Assembly: GCA_002347405.1 (NCBI GenBank)
Contig: DDXB01000046.1
Span: 7,501-71,500 of the forward strand
Origin: Rhodocyclaceae bacterium UBA2271
Lineage (GTDB): Bacteria > Pseudomonadota > Gammaproteobacteria > Burkholderiales > Rhodocyclaceae
Length of the DNA: 64,000 nt
Direction of reading: 5' to 3'
The notes under the pieces are model-generated. The model made no database searches. It worked only from the letters and a program-made list of their open reading frames with translations, and had not been told where the DNA came from. Shown piece by piece: positions 1 through 10,823 of the stretch. The position numbers and the translations under genes are program-made. Every line of letters starts with the position of its first letter. Within the stretch, counting starts at the first letter, position 1.

Positions 1-253
1 GAGGGAATGAGGGAGAGGGTTGCCAAGCAAACGCGGCACGCGGCGCCAGCCACCAGGCCGCAGGCCGCAGGACAGTCGAAGACTGGTCTCGCGAAGCGAG
101 ATGCGGCTTTATCGCACACAACCCGCTCCCGTTCCATAACGAAGCGCCCCGTGATACGCGAGCGTCAGCGACAACAAGCGACGTCGTCGCGCAGTTGCGG
201 CGCAGGCTAATGCCGGCAACGCCGGCGTTAAGCCGCGTAGCGGCGGCCGGAGG

Positions 254-290
254 CAAAAACCAAAGCCCCCCCCCGCGAAGGGGGGCGGGC
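254..290 (-). terminator. Intrinsic terminator of the VTT-family gene
   Basis: On the minus strand a GC stem (six or more C, loop TTCGC, six or more G) is followed by a T-rich tail (CTTTGGTTTTTG). It lies just past the stop of the minus-strand gene ending at 304. The rest of 1-303 shows no convincing gene; its short reading frames lack family features. Confidence 0.55.
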
Positions 291-303
291 GTATTAGCTG
301 GCG

Positions 304-993
304 TCATCGGGAAGCCTCCCGTCGGCGCCGCAACAGAGAGCGCGCGGCGAACAGCAGCAAGGCGAGCAGCAGCAGGGGCAATAGCACCGTCGGCCGGAGC
401 AGATGACGCAACTCGGCGGCTTCGAGTGTTTGATGGACGAGGCTGGAATAGAGGAAGGATTTGAGCCCGAAGCCGATGGCAGCGGCGCCCATGAAGCCGG
501 CCAGGGGCAGCCGCAGGATGCCGGCACCATAGTTGAGCAGGGAATGGGGAAAGGCCGGGACCAGACGCAGGGCGCACAGGGCGAGAAAGTCGCTTTCGCG
601 TTCCAGCGTGCCCCAGGCGCGATGCTCGCGCATGCGCGCCTGCTGCGCCGCCGTCAACCGCCGCGCGAACCCGTAGGCCGCAAGCGCGCCGCCCGCCCCG
701 CCCGCGGTCAGAATGAGGGTGGCGGCGAGCGGAGCATACAGCGGCGCGACGACCCACAGCAGGGTGGAGCCCGGCAGCGCGAACATGAACAGCACCACCT
801 GCAGCAGGATCAGCACGACCGGCAGCCACCATTGCCGGGCATGGCCGCGCCCCCAGACGAGCACTTCACGCCATGCGAACCAATCCAGAAAATGCGCCGC
901 CAAGCCGAGCGCGAACAGGGCCGCCAGCAGCGCGAAAGGCCAGATTACGGCGGGGCTAGGTTTCATCCGAAAGAAGTTCACCGGGAAGAACAT
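304..993 (-). CDS. TVP38/TMEM64 (VTT/DedA-like) membrane protein
   Basis: This is a 229-residue integral membrane protein of the VTT (SNARE-associated Golgi, TVP38/TMEM64) family, placed in the inner membrane. Visible features are an N-terminal hydrophobic segment (about 13-35) and a second at about 55-75. The family-typical Gly/Ala-rich re-entrant segment follows (about 85-110, ending AAYGFARRL). The conserved block ALRLVPAFPHSLLNYGAG lies at about 140-160, and a strongly hydrophobic C-terminal helix precedes a basic tail. Such proteins are linked to lipid scrambling or membrane homeostasis, but the substrate here is unknown. Met10 (MKPSPAV) is an equally good start. A terminator lies directly downstream, so it looks monocistronic. 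Confidence 0.8.
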   Translation of the reverse strand: MFFPVNFFRMKPSPAVIWPFALLAALFALGLAAHFLDWFAWREVLVWGRGHARQWWLPVVLILLQVVLFMFALPGSTLLWVVAPLYAPLAATLILTAGGAGGALAAYGFARRLTAAQQARMREHRAWGTLERESDFLALCALRLVPAFPHSLLNYGAGILRLPLAGFMGAAAIGFGLKSFLYSSLVHQTLEAAELRHLLRPTVLLPLLLLALLLFAARSLLRRRREASR

Positions 994-1076
994 GGAGATA
1001 GCGGGGAATTATGGAGGAAATCAAGGTAACCCGCGGGATGCGGCGGCAATGGCAGGACCCGCAGGGGTAAGGTTTG

Positions 1077-4000
1077 ATGATTCGCGCTGGCGCGACGGCT
1101 ACCACATTAGTCCTATACCCGCCGGCCCATCCGCCGTATGATGCGCGTGTGAATGCCGCCACCCGTCGCCCCACTTCCTTCCTGACCGAATGGCTGCTGC
1201 TGGCCAGCGCGCTGCTGGTGCTGGGCGGCCTCGTCGCCTATTCGCTGTTCGATGAGCACACGGCCATCGGCAACCGCGAAGTGGAGCGGCTCGCCGCCCA
1301 GGCGCGGGTCGTTCACGACAACTTCGGCCGCCAGCTCTTCGCCATCAACCGCGCGCTGGACAATGTGCGCGAAGAATTGCCGGTCTGGCGAAAGGAAAAG
1401 GGCGGCATGTCCCTGGCCAGCCGACGCCTCACCGCCTTCTCGGATGCCCTGTCGGGCGTGCGTACCCTGCTGATTCTCGATGCGGCGGGGAATGTTCGCG
1501 CCTCCAGCCGCGCGGAGCTTGTCGGCCTGAATTTCAGCCAGCGCGACTATTTCACGGCGGCGCGGGACAATCCCAATCCGGACACGCTGTTTGTCAGCCC
1601 GCCCTTCAAGAGCGTGCTGGGCCCTTTCATCTTCAACGTGACGCGCGTGATCACCGGGCCGCGCGGCGAATTCGCCGGCATCGTCACGGCTGCCATCGAT
1701 CCCGAGGAATTCAAGATCCTGCTCGGTTCGGTACTGTATGCGCCGGACATGTGGGCGGCCGTGGCGCATGGCAGCGGCACCCTGTTCATGATGCTCCCCG
1801 ACCAGGCCGGCGTGGCCGGCATGAATCTGACCACACCCGGCTCGTTGCTCTTGCGTCACCTGGCCAGCGGACAGACGGGAACAGTGATGACCGGCAAGAC
1901 CCAGACCGGGATCGAGCAGCGCATCGTGGCGCATCAGAGCCTGGACCCCGCCGGCCTGTTCATGGATCATGAACTGATCGTCGCCGTCGCCCGTGACCGG
2001 GACGCCTTGTATGTGCCATGGCGGCGTGACGCCCGGATCCGCGGCGGGCTGTTCGGCCTGCTTGCGCTTTCCTCCGGTGCCGGCTTGTGGCTGCTGCAAG
2101 GGCGACGGCGCAGCACCGAACAGGAAGCCGCAGCCGCACACGCAGCACTGATTGAAGCCAAACTCGCCGCCGAAGCGGCGAGCCGCGCCAAGAGCCAGTT
2201 TCTCGCCAACATGAGCCACGAAATCCGCACGCCGATGAACGCGGTGCTCGGGCTGCTGCAACTCCTGCAACATACCGAGCAAACCGACCGGCAACAGGAT
2301 TACACACAGAAAGCGCAGGCGGCGGCCGAGTCGCTGCTCGGCATCCTCAACGACATCCTCGATTTCTCCAAGATCGATGCGGGCAAGATGACGCTGGAGT
2401 CCGCGCCCTTCCGCCTCGACCAACTGCTGCGCAACCTGTCGGTGGTGCTCTCGTCCGCCGTCGCGCGAAAGGACGTGGAGGTGCTGTTCGATATCGACGC
2501 CGCGATTCCCCGCGTGCTATACGGCGACGCCCTGCGCCTGCAGCAGGTGCTGCTCAATCTCGCCGGCAACGCCATCAAATTCACCGAACAGGGTGAAGTG
2601 GTGTTGAGCTTGAAACAGTTGGCCAGCACGCCGGAACGGGTGCGCATCGAATTCGCCGTCCAGGACACTGGCATCGGCATTGCCGCCGACCAGCTGGAAA
2701 GCATTTTCGCCGGCTTCACCCAGGCCGAGGCCTCCACCAGCCGACGCTTTGGCGGCACCGGCCTCGGACTGGCGATCAGCCGGCGCCTGGTGCGACTGAT
2801 GGGCGGCGAACTGGCAGTCGCCAGCACGGCGTGGGGCGCGGGGCGCGGCAGCCGCTTTGCCTTCGTCCTCGAATTTGCGCGCGTTGCCGCGGCCGGTGAG
2901 GGCTTGCGGCGCGGCGCAGCAGACTCCGACGCCGGACAACCCCGCCCGCTGCGCGTCCTGATTGTTGACGACAACGCCACTGCCCGCGCCGTGCTCACCG
3001 ACATGGTGGGGCGGCTGGGCTGGCAGGCTGACACGGCGGAAGACGGCGCCGCCGCGCTCGTCCGACTCGATGCCGCAATCGACACCCAGACCACCTACGA
3101 CGCCATTTTTGTCGACTGGCAGATGCCCGGCATGGACGGCTGGGAAACCGCGCTACGCATCCGCGCGCGGCGCCAGAAGGGGCAAACACCGGTCATCATC
3201 ATGGTCACCGCCCACGGCCGCGAGATGCTGGCCGACCGGCTGGACTCGCCCGCCAATCCGCTCGACGGTTTCCTGGTCAAGCCGGTCACCACCTCAATGC
3301 TGTTCGACGCCCTGGCCAACGCCCGCGCCGACAGCCCCACGGCACTCGATCGGCGTGTCGTCCGTCGGCCGCTATCACGCCCGCTGGCCGGTCTGCGCCT
3401 CTTGCTGCTGGAAGACAACGCGACCAACCAACAGGTGGCGCGCGAACTGCTGACGCTTCAGGGCGCCCAGGTCGATGTGGCGGGCAACGGCCGCCTCGGC
3501 ATCGAGCGCGTGTTTGCCGCCACCCGCCCCTATGACGCCGTGCTGATGGACATCCAGATGCCGGAAATGGACGGCTATGAAGCCACCCGCATCCTGCGCC
3601 GCGCGGTGGACCCGCACCAGTTGCCGATCATCGCCATGACCGCGAACGCCATGCCCGCCGATCGCGAAAATTGTCTCGCCGCCGGCATGAACGACCATGT
3701 GGGCAAGCCGATCAACATGCAGACACTGGTCGCCGCGCTGCTGCGGCATTGCGGTCGCGCGGCGGACGCCGCAGGCGCACCAGAAGCGCAACCGGCCGCC
3801 CCTGCCTTGCTGCTGCCTGAACTGCCGCCCGGCTTCGCGCTGGCCGACGCGCTGGCCCGGCTGGGCAACCGGCGCGAGACCTATGTCATGATGCTGGAAC
3901 TTTTCCGGCAGGACCAGCGCGCCTTGCGCGAACGGTTGCGGCAGACACTGCAGCAGGATGACCTGGCCGGCGCAGCGCGCGAACTGCATACGCTCAAGGG

Positions 4001-4406
4001 ACTTGCCGGCACGCTGGGCGCCAGCGCATTGGCTGATTTTGCCCACAGTGCCGAAATCGGGATCAAGGACGGCAAGGACTGCGCCACGCTGCCTGATCGC
4101 CTGGATGCCGCGCTCGATGAAACACTGACGGTGCTGGAGGGCGTTGCCGCGCTGTTCGCGCCCGCGCCGGCCACCGGCCCGGCCGAGCCACCCGCCGACA
4201 TCGCGCAGCTGTGCGCCGCTCTGGAAAACCTCGAAGCGCTGCTCGCCGACAGGAATCTGCGCGCCCTCGACGCCCATGCCGCGTTGCAAAAAGCCTACGG
4301 CGCCGCTCTCGGCGCCAGACTCACGCCCATCGACACCGCCATCGCCCAGATGGATTTCACCGCCGCGCTGGCCGCCAGCCAGGCGCTCAGGAGCACACTG
4401 GTATGA
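1077..4406 (+). CDS. Hybrid sensor histidine kinase with two receiver domains and Hpt
   Basis: This is a 1109-residue BarA-type hybrid kinase. In order: a transmembrane helix near residues 34-55, a periplasmic Cache-like sensor (about 65-310), a second helix (about 320-340) and a HisKA domain with motif MSHEIRTPMN (His381). Then come HATPase_c with GGTGLGLAISRRLV, receiver 1 (acceptor Asp680 in VDWQMPGMDG), receiver 2 (Asp825 in MDIQMPEMDG) and a C-terminal Hpt domain (His971 in ELHTLKG). All phosphorelay residues are present, so it should run His-Asp-His-Asp transfer. The ATG at 1077 has an AGGGG-type ribosome site; a GTG at 1149 is an alternative. The stop overlaps the next start (ATGA), coupling it to the diguanylate cyclase regulator. 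The ligand is unknown. Confidence 0.9.
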   Translation: MIRAGATATTLVLYPPAHPPYDARVNAATRRPTSFLTEWLLLASALLVLGGLVAYSLFDEHTAIGNREVERLAAQARVVHDNFGRQLFAINRALDNVREELPVWRKEKGGMSLASRRLTAFSDALSGVRTLLILDAAGNVRASSRAELVGLNFSQRDYFTAARDNPNPDTLFVSPPFKSVLGPFIFNVTRVITGPRGEFAGIVTAAIDPEEFKILLGSVLYAPDMWAAVAHGSGTLFMMLPDQAGVAGMNLTTPGSLLLRHLASGQTGTVMTGKTQTGIEQRIVAHQSLDPAGLFMDHELIVAVARDRDALYVPWRRDARIRGGLFGLLALSSGAGLWLLQGRRRSTEQEAAAAHAALIEAKLAAEAASRAKSQFLANMSHEIRTPMNAVLGLLQLLQHTEQTDRQQDYTQKAQAAAESLLGILNDILDFSKIDAGKMTLESAPFRLDQLLRNLSVVLSSAVARKDVEVLFDIDAAIPRVLYGDALRLQQVLLNLAGNAIKFTEQGEVVLSLKQLASTPERVRIEFAVQDTGIGIAADQLESIFAGFTQAEASTSRRFGGTGLGLAISRRLVRLMGGELAVASTAWGAGRGSRFAFVLEFARVAAAGEGLRRGAADSDAGQPRPLRVLIVDDNATARAVLTDMVGRLGWQADTAEDGAAALVRLDAAIDTQTTYDAIFVDWQMPGMDGWETALRIRARRQKGQTPVIIMVTAHGREMLADRLDSPANPLDGFLVKPVTTSMLFDALANARADSPTALDRRVVRRPLSRPLAGLRLLLLEDNATNQQVARELLTLQGAQVDVAGNGRLGIERVFAATRPYDAVLMDIQMPEMDGYEATRILRRAVDPHQLPIIAMTANAMPADRENCLAAGMNDHVGKPINMQTLVAALLRHCGRAADAAGAPEAQPAAPALLLPELPPGFALADALARLGNRRETYVMMLELFRQDQRALRERLRQTLQQDDLAGAARELHTLKGLAGTLGASALADFAHSAEIGIKDGKDCATLPDRLDAALDETLTVLEGVAALFAPAPATGPAEPPADIAQLCAALENLEALLADRNLRALDAHAALQKAYGAALGARLTPIDTAIAQMDFTAALAASQALRSTLV

Positions 4407-5356
4407 ACCCGACCCACGCCGAATCGCTCGCGCCCGACATTCTGCCGCTGCGTCCGCGCCTCTTGATCGTGGATGATCAGCCGATCAACATCCAGGCGCT
4501 CTATCAGATCTTTCAAACTGATCACGAGGTTTTCATGGCCACCAGCGGCGAGCAGGCGCTTGATTTTTGTCGCCGCGATCCGCCCGACCTGATTCTGCTC
4601 GATGTGATGATGCCGGAAATGGACGGACTGGAAGTCTGCCGCCGCCTCAAGGCCGAATCCGCCACCGCCGACATTCCGGTCATTTTTGTTACCGCCCAGG
4701 AAGACCCGGATGACGAAACCCGCGCGCTCGAAGCGGGTGGCGTGGATTTCATCGTCAAGCCGGTCAACCGCGCCGTGGTGCGCGCCCGCGTGCGCACCCA
4801 TCTGACACTGAAAGCCCAGACCGACCTGCTGCGCAGCCTGGCCTTCATCGACGGACTGACCGGCGTGGCCAACCGCCGGCGCTTCGATGAAAGCCTCCAG
4901 GCCGAATGGCGCTACTGTCGGCGCGGTGCGGGGCCGCTGACCCTGATCATGATCGACATCGACCACTTCAAGCGCTACAACGACCAATACGGCCACCAGG
5001 TCGGCGATGCCTGCCTGCAGCAGGTCGCCGCCGTCATCAAGGGAAGCCTCGGCCGCTCCCACGATCTGGTGGCGCGCTATGGCGGCGAGGAATTCGTCTG
5101 CCTGCTGCCTGATTGCAACCCGGCTGGCGCTGCCAGGAAGGCTGAAGTATTGCGCCAGGCCGTCGCGGCGCTGAACATTCCCCACGCGACCTCCTCGGTT
5201 GCCACCACGGTCACCGTCAGCCTGGGCGTCGCCACCTGCATACCCGATGCAAACGCAACCGCCGACCAGTTGCTCGCCGCCGCCGATGCGGCGCTCTACG
5301 CCGCCAAGACGGGGGGACGCAACCGCGTTAGCGAGGCCAGCGTCGGCAAATTGTAA
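4403..5356 (+). CDS. Response regulator with GGDEF diguanylate cyclase domain
   Basis: This is a 317-residue PleD/WspR-like protein. An N-terminal receiver (about 20-135; LLIVDDQ start, phospho-acceptor in ILLDVMMPEMDG, lysine in FIVKPV) precedes a GGDEF domain (about 150-310). The active-site motif GGEEF is at 227-231, within RYGGEEFVCL, so it is probably catalytically competent for making cyclic di-GMP from two GTP. No EAL domain is present. The start ATG overlaps the stop of the hybrid kinase (ATGA), and the pair presumably forms one phosphorelay in which the kinase's Hpt phosphorylates this receiver. No RxxD inhibitory site was confirmed by eye. Confidence 0.9.
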   Translation: MNPTHAESLAPDILPLRPRLLIVDDQPINIQALYQIFQTDHEVFMATSGEQALDFCRRDPPDLILLDVMMPEMDGLEVCRRLKAESATADIPVIFVTAQEDPDDETRALEAGGVDFIVKPVNRAVVRARVRTHLTLKAQTDLLRSLAFIDGLTGVANRRRFDESLQAEWRYCRRGAGPLTLIMIDIDHFKRYNDQYGHQVGDACLQQVAAVIKGSLGRSHDLVARYGGEEFVCLLPDCNPAGAARKAEVLRQAVAALNIPHATSSVATTVTVSLGVATCIPDANATADQLLAAADAALYAAKTGGRNRVSEASVGKL

Positions 5357-5400
5357 AAGTTCTCCCTCTCTCCCCCCCCCGCTGGTTGATGAGCGGGAGG

Positions 5401-5709
5401 TTACGCTGGTGAATGTGTCTTGAGCCAGTCGCGCAAGGCGGCATTCATCCGCGTCTGCCAGCCTTTGCCGGTTGCCTTGAAGGCATCGACGACCTCCGCG
5501 TCGTAGCGGACCGTCAGGGCCAGTTTGGTGCTTTCCGCCTTGGGGCGGCCACGGGAAAGCGCTTTGCGCAGCGCGGTAGCGCCGTCTTGTGCCGAGACTG
5601 GCTGTTCGCCGATTTTCCACTCGCCCTGCTCGAAGAAGTCGTCCGTCAATTCCGGCGCGTCGTCCGGATCAATCCAGAGCTTGGGCGAATTTTTCGATTT
5701 CGCGTTCAT
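5401..5709 (-). CDS. brnA: BrnA-type antitoxin
   Basis: This 102-residue protein ends in a ribbon-helix-helix-like region (VRYDAEVVDAFKATGKGW..MNAALRDWL), as in BrnA antitoxins that bind their own promoter and neutralise BrnT. It overlaps the 3' end of the upstream brnT by about 40 bases, the toxin-first order usual for brnTA. Expression is probably autoregulated from upstream of brnT. A BrnT/BrnA-like pair from a different subgroup occurs at 61.7-62.3 kb. Confidence 0.85.
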   Translation of the reverse strand: MNAKSKNSPKLWIDPDDAPELTDDFFEQGEWKIGEQPVSAQDGATALRKALSRGRPKAESTKLALTVRYDAEVVDAFKATGKGWQTRMNAALRDWLKTHSPA

Positions 5710-5941
5710 TGGCTTTCCTCATGCTGATGATGCGGCGAACCTCGCCGCGCGGCGTCCAGACCACGACCACCAACCGGCCATCCAGCACGCCGACGGTGGT
5801 GAATCGCAACTCGCCGTAATCAAACCGGGCGTCTTCTGCAGTCACACTCACCCCGGCGAACATCTCGACAGCGCGGGCGAAATCCAATCCACGCTCCGTG
5901 AGTGTCTTCTCGCGTTTGTCAGGGTCGAACTCAATCTGCAC
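5669..5941 (-). CDS. brnT: BrnT-type ribonuclease toxin
   Basis: This is a RelE-fold BrnT toxin, predicted to cleave RNA. Family features are the N-terminal IEFDPDKREKTLTERGLDF block and the C-terminal VVVVWTPRGEVRRIISMRKAN block, which ends in the Arg/Lys-rich strand and helix. The GTG at 5941 gives the family's usual N-terminus; an upstream TTG at 5977 would add 12 non-family residues. It is the first gene of a toxin-antitoxin pair with brnA. Confidence 0.85.
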   Translation of the reverse strand: MQIEFDPDKREKTLTERGLDFARAVEMFAGVSVTAEDARFDYGELRFTTVGVLDGRLVVVVWTPRGEVRRIISMRKANEREIEKFAQALD

Positions 5942-5987
5942 GCTACTTATTGTAGTTACGTTATTTAATGGGGTCAAGACAACCGGG

Positions 5988-6012
5988 GAAAGTCGGCGCT
6001 GGCAGGACGGCG
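5988..6012. repeat. Dispersed 23-bp repeat, copy between brnT and LysR
   Basis: This is a copy of the short dispersed repeat with core AGTCGGCGCTGGCRGGACGG. It ends two bases before the stop codon of the LysR gene. The same core recurs at least ten times in the window (see 18104, 30027, 37586, 50338, 52076, 56814, 58234, 59873) and in diverged form inside nifN, modC and nifA. Confidence 0.8.
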
Positions 6013-6013
6013 G

Positions 6014-6913
6014 CTATTCCGCCTTATCCCAATATTCCGGCCGCCCGTAGTTGTCTTTCAGCAGGTCGATGAACAGCCGCACGCGCAGCGGCAGGTGGCG
6101 GCGCTGCGGAAATACCGCGTGGATGCCCACCGGCGGTGTGGCGATCGCGTCGAGCACCGGCACCAGCCTGCCCCAGCGCAGGTCGTCGCCCACCTCCCAT
6201 AACGAGCGCCAGGCCAGACCCATGCCGGCCAGCGCCCACTCGTGCAGCACCGCGCCGTCGTTGCAGACGAAGCGGCCGGGCGGCTTGAAGTGGCTGGGCT
6301 TGCCATCCACCTGGAAATCCCAGCCCGACTGGGTCGCCAGCGCCAGGCAGTCATGGCCCGCCAGTTCGTCGAGCGTGCGCGGCACGCCGCGCCGCTGGAA
6401 GTAGGCCGGACTGCCCACCACCGCGCGCCGCATTTCGCCCAGCCGCACGGCGATGAGGCTGGAATCCTCCAGACCGCCGAGCCGCACCGCGCAGTCGACG
6501 CCTTCATTCACCAGATCGACGGTGCGATCGGACAGATCGAGGTTGGCGCTCACCTCGGGATGGGCGCGCAAAAATTCCAGCATCAACGGCGCCACATGCT
6601 TGCGGCCGAAGCCGGCCGGGGCCGTCACCCTGAGATGGCCGCTCGCCCGCGCGCTGCCCAGCGTCAACTGCGCCTCGACATCGCCGACGTCGCGCAAGAT
6701 GCGCTGGCAATCCTCAAGATAAGCGCTACCCTCGAAAGTCAGCGTGATTTTGCGCGTCGTCCGTACCATCAGCTTGACGCCGAGGTGCTCTTCCAGCGCG
6801 TCCAGGCGGCGGCTGATCACCGCCGGTGCCACGCCCTCGCTCGCCGCAGCGGCCGTCAGACTGCCGCGCATGGTCACGGCAACAAAGGTTTCCATGAGTT
6901 TCAGCCTGTCCAT
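6014..6913 (-). CDS. LysR-family transcriptional regulator, divergent from gcl
   Basis: This is a 299-residue LysR-type regulator. The N-terminal winged helix-turn-helix (residues about 1-60; TAAAASEGVAPAVISRRLDALEEHLG) is followed by the LysR substrate-binding domain (about 85-295). The ATG at 6913 gives the normal family start; a GTG at 6919 is the other option. It is transcribed away from the glyoxylate carboligase operon, and a symmetric ATTGTT-N11-AACAAT site lies in the intergenic region. It is therefore probably the operon's regulator, responding to glyoxylate or a related acid. The effector is inferred, not shown. Confidence 0.88.
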   Translation of the reverse strand: MDRLKLMETFVAVTMRGSLTAAAASEGVAPAVISRRLDALEEHLGVKLMVRTTRKITLTFEGSAYLEDCQRILRDVGDVEAQLTLGSARASGHLRVTAPAGFGRKHVAPLMLEFLRAHPEVSANLDLSDRTVDLVNEGVDCAVRLGGLEDSSLIAVRLGEMRRAVVGSPAYFQRRGVPRTLDELAGHDCLALATQSGWDFQVDGKPSHFKPPGRFVCNDGAVLHEWALAGMGLAWRSLWEVGDDLRWGRLVPVLDAIATPPVGIHAVFPQRRHLPLRVRLFIDLLKDNYGRPEYWDKAE

Positions 6914-6931
6914 TAGCACCCCCAGACAAAA

Positions 6932-7090
6932 TTAACGTGAAATACGCCATTTGACGCCGAGTAACCCCATGAGCGCAGCGAACAAACCTTGACCCCCGCC
7001 CCGGGGCGGGGGCTGGGGGTGGGGGGCGTCATTTGCCTTTTGCGTATTTCATGCACGGGGGTGGCGCTATCGACCATGAAAGTTAGATTG
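6932..7090. repeat. Direct repeat copy A flanking the gcl operon, with terminal inverted ends
   Basis: This ~155 bp unit recurs at 10648-10800. Shared landmarks in order are TTAACGTGAAATACG, AGCGCAGCGAACAAAC, a C-rich/G-rich palindrome ending GGGGGTGGGGGGCGTC, a TTTCATG segment and GACCATGAAAGTTAG. Within the unit TGAAATACG (6938-6946) and CGTATTTCA (7043-7051) form an inverted pair, giving a MITE-like outline of ~115 bp. Confidence 0.75.
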
Positions 7091-7109
7091 TTACGAATAC
7101 TGCAACAAT
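7087..7109. promoter_or_regulatory. Candidate LysR-type operator
   Basis: ATTGTT-N11-AACAAT is a perfect 6+6 inverted repeat with the T-N11-A geometry of LysR-type binding sites. It lies between the LysR gene and gcl, about 90 bases before the gcl start codon and just outside repeat copy A. Confidence 0.5.
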
Positions 7110-7196
7110 CATTTGCTTTTTACCCTATTTCTTTAACAATAATAAATCCGTATTCTGCGTCAGGTCAATCAGAAAACCATTCAAGAGGAGAAATAT

Positions 7197-8942
<1,746 letters not shown>

Positions 8943-8966
8943 ACCGCACACCAACGGAGAAAAACA

Positions 8967-9746
8967 ATGCCGAGATTTGCCGCCAACCTGACCATGATGT
9001 TCAACGAAGCGCCCTTCCTGGAGCGCTTCGACCAGGCCGCCGCCGCCGGTTTCAAAGCGGTGGAATTCCTGTTTCCCTATGACTTCCCGGCCGAACAGTT
9101 GCAGGACGCCCTCAAGCGCAACCAGCTGCAACTGGTGCTGCACAACCTGCCGGCCGGCGACTGGGCCGCGGGCGAACGCGGCATCGCCTGCCATCCCGAT
9201 CGCGTCCAGGAATTCCGCGACGGCGTCGGCCGGGCGCTCGCCTACGCCACCGCACTCGGGGTGAAGCAACTCAACTGTCTCGCCGGCATCCAGCCACCGG
9301 GCGTTGCGGATGCCGACGCACGCCGCACGCTGGTCGACAACCTGAAATTCGCCGCGCCCAAATTGCAGGTCGCCGGCATCAAGCTGCTGATCGAGCCCAT
9401 CAACACTTTCGACATTCCGGGCTTCTTCCTCAACCGCACCCGGCAGGCGCTCGACATCATCAGGGATACCGGCTCGGACAATATCTTCGTCCAGTACGAC
9501 ATCTATCACATGCAGCGCATGGAAGGCGAACTGGCCAAGACCATCGAGAAGAACCTGTCCAGCATCGCCCACCTGCAACTGGCCGACAACCCGGGGCGCA
9601 ACGAGCCGGGCACGGGCGAGATCAACTACGCTTTCCTCTTCGCCTTCCTCGACCGTATCGGTTATAAAGGCTGGATCGGCTGCGAATACAAACCCGCGAC
9701 CACCACCGCCGCCGGCCTCGGCTGGGTCGCGCCTTACCTAAAATAA
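8967..9746 (+). CDS. hyi: Hydroxypyruvate isomerase
   Basis: This is a 259-residue TIM-barrel protein of the AP-endonuclease-2/xylose-isomerase-like family. It matches Hyi in length and in blocks such as MPRFAANLTMMFNEAPFLER at the N-terminus, LLIEPINTFDIPGFFL (about 135-150) and GWIGCEYKP near the C-terminus. Those blocks carry the metal-binding Glu/His/Glu set. It interconverts hydroxypyruvate and tartronate semialdehyde. It follows gcl by 24 bases with a GGAG-type ribosome site. Confidence 0.93.
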   Translation: MPRFAANLTMMFNEAPFLERFDQAAAAGFKAVEFLFPYDFPAEQLQDALKRNQLQLVLHNLPAGDWAAGERGIACHPDRVQEFRDGVGRALAYATALGVKQLNCLAGIQPPGVADADARRTLVDNLKFAAPKLQVAGIKLLIEPINTFDIPGFFLNRTRQALDIIRDTGSDNIFVQYDIYHMQRMEGELAKTIEKNLSSIAHLQLADNPGRNEPGTGEINYAFLFAFLDRIGYKGWIGCEYKPATTTAAGLGWVAPYLK

Positions 9747-9763
9747 TTCTTGGGAGAATGAAT

Positions 9764-10651
9764 ATGAAAGTCGGATTCATCGGCCTCGGCATCATGGGCA
9801 AGCCCATGGCCCAGCATCTCATCAATGGCGGCCACACGGTCTATCTATTCAGCCGCTCCGGCGTCACGCAGGATCTCATCGATGCCAAGGGCATTGCCTG
9901 CACGACGGCGAAGGATGTCGCGCATAACGCCGACGTCATCATCACCATGGTGCCGGACACGCCGGACGTCGACAAGGTGCTGTTCGGCCGCGATGGCGTC
10001 GCGGCGGGCCTCACGGCCGGCAAGATCGTCGTCGACATGAGCTCGATCTCGCCCATCGAGACCAAGCAGTTCGCGGCGCGCATCAACGAATTGAAGTGCG
10101 AGTACATCGACGCGCCGGTTTCCGGTGGCGAGGTCGGCGCCAAGAATGCCGCGCTGACCATCATGTGCGGCGGCAGCGAGGCCGCGTTTGCCAAGGTCAA
10201 GCCGCTGTTCGATCTGCTGGGCAAGAACATCACGCTGGTCGGCGGCAACGGCGACGGCCAGACCTGCAAGGTCGCCAACCAGATCATCGTCGCCCTCACC
10301 ATCGAGGCCGTCGGCGAGGCGCTGCTGTTCGCCTCCAAGGCCGGCGCCGACCCGGCCAAGGTACGCCAGGCACTGATGGGCGGCTTTGCCAATTCGCGCA
10401 TCCTCGAAGTGCATGGCGAACGCATGGTCAAGCGCACCTTCAACCCGGGCTTCCGCATCGAACTGCACCAGAAGGATCTGAACCTGGCGCTCTCCGGCGC
10501 GCGCGCGCTGGGCATTTCCCTGCCCAACACCGCCACCGCGCAGGAACTGTTCAATTCCTGCGTCGCCCATGGCGGCGGCGCCTGGGATCATTCCGCGATG
10601 GTGCGCGCACTGGAAATGATGGCCAACCACGAAGTCGCGCAAGCCGATTAA
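9764..10651 (+). CDS. glxR: 2-hydroxy-3-oxopropionate (tartronate semialdehyde) reductase
   Basis: This 295-residue beta-hydroxyacid dehydrogenase reduces tartronate semialdehyde to D-glycerate with NAD(P)H. The N-terminal Rossmann motif is VGFIGLGIMGKPMAQHL. The substrate loop is DAPVSGGEVGAKNAALTIM (about 118-136), and the catalytic Lys lies in GQTCKVANQIIV. The Shine-Dalgarno TGGGAG ends two bases before the ATG at 9758 but about seven bases before the ATG at 9764, so 9764 is the better start. The stop codon lies inside the left end of repeat copy B. Confidence 0.93.
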   Translation: MKVGFIGLGIMGKPMAQHLINGGHTVYLFSRSGVTQDLIDAKGIACTTAKDVAHNADVIITMVPDTPDVDKVLFGRDGVAAGLTAGKIVVDMSSISPIETKQFAARINELKCEYIDAPVSGGEVGAKNAALTIMCGGSEAAFAKVKPLFDLLGKNITLVGGNGDGQTCKVANQIIVALTIEAVGEALLFASKAGADPAKVRQALMGGFANSRILEVHGERMVKRTFNPGFRIELHQKDLNLALSGARALGISLPNTATAQELFNSCVAHGGGAWDHSAMVRALEMMANHEVAQAD

Positions 10652-10800
10652 CGTGAAATACGAAAATTGATGTCGAGTGACCCCCTGAGCGCAGCGAACA
10701 AACTTCGACCCCCGCCTCGGGGCTGGGGGTGGGGGGCGTCCATTGCTGTTAACGATTTCATGACACGGGGGCGGGCTTGCTGACCATGAAAGTTAGGATG
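10648..10800. repeat. Direct repeat copy B flanking the gcl operon
   Basis: This is the second copy of the unit at 6932-7090, in the same orientation and about 3.7 kb downstream. It begins with TTAACGTGAAATACG, in which the TAA is the glxR stop, and ends with GACCATGAAAGTTAGGATG. Internal sequence has diverged by substitutions and small gaps. Confidence 0.75.
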
Positions 10801-10823
10801 AAGTTCGACCTTCAGCGCGCCAT

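Noticed and set aside
1..303. Small ORFs at the left edge
   Set aside because: Arg/Ala-rich short frames with no ribosome site or family feature. The only supported element is the terminator at 254-290.
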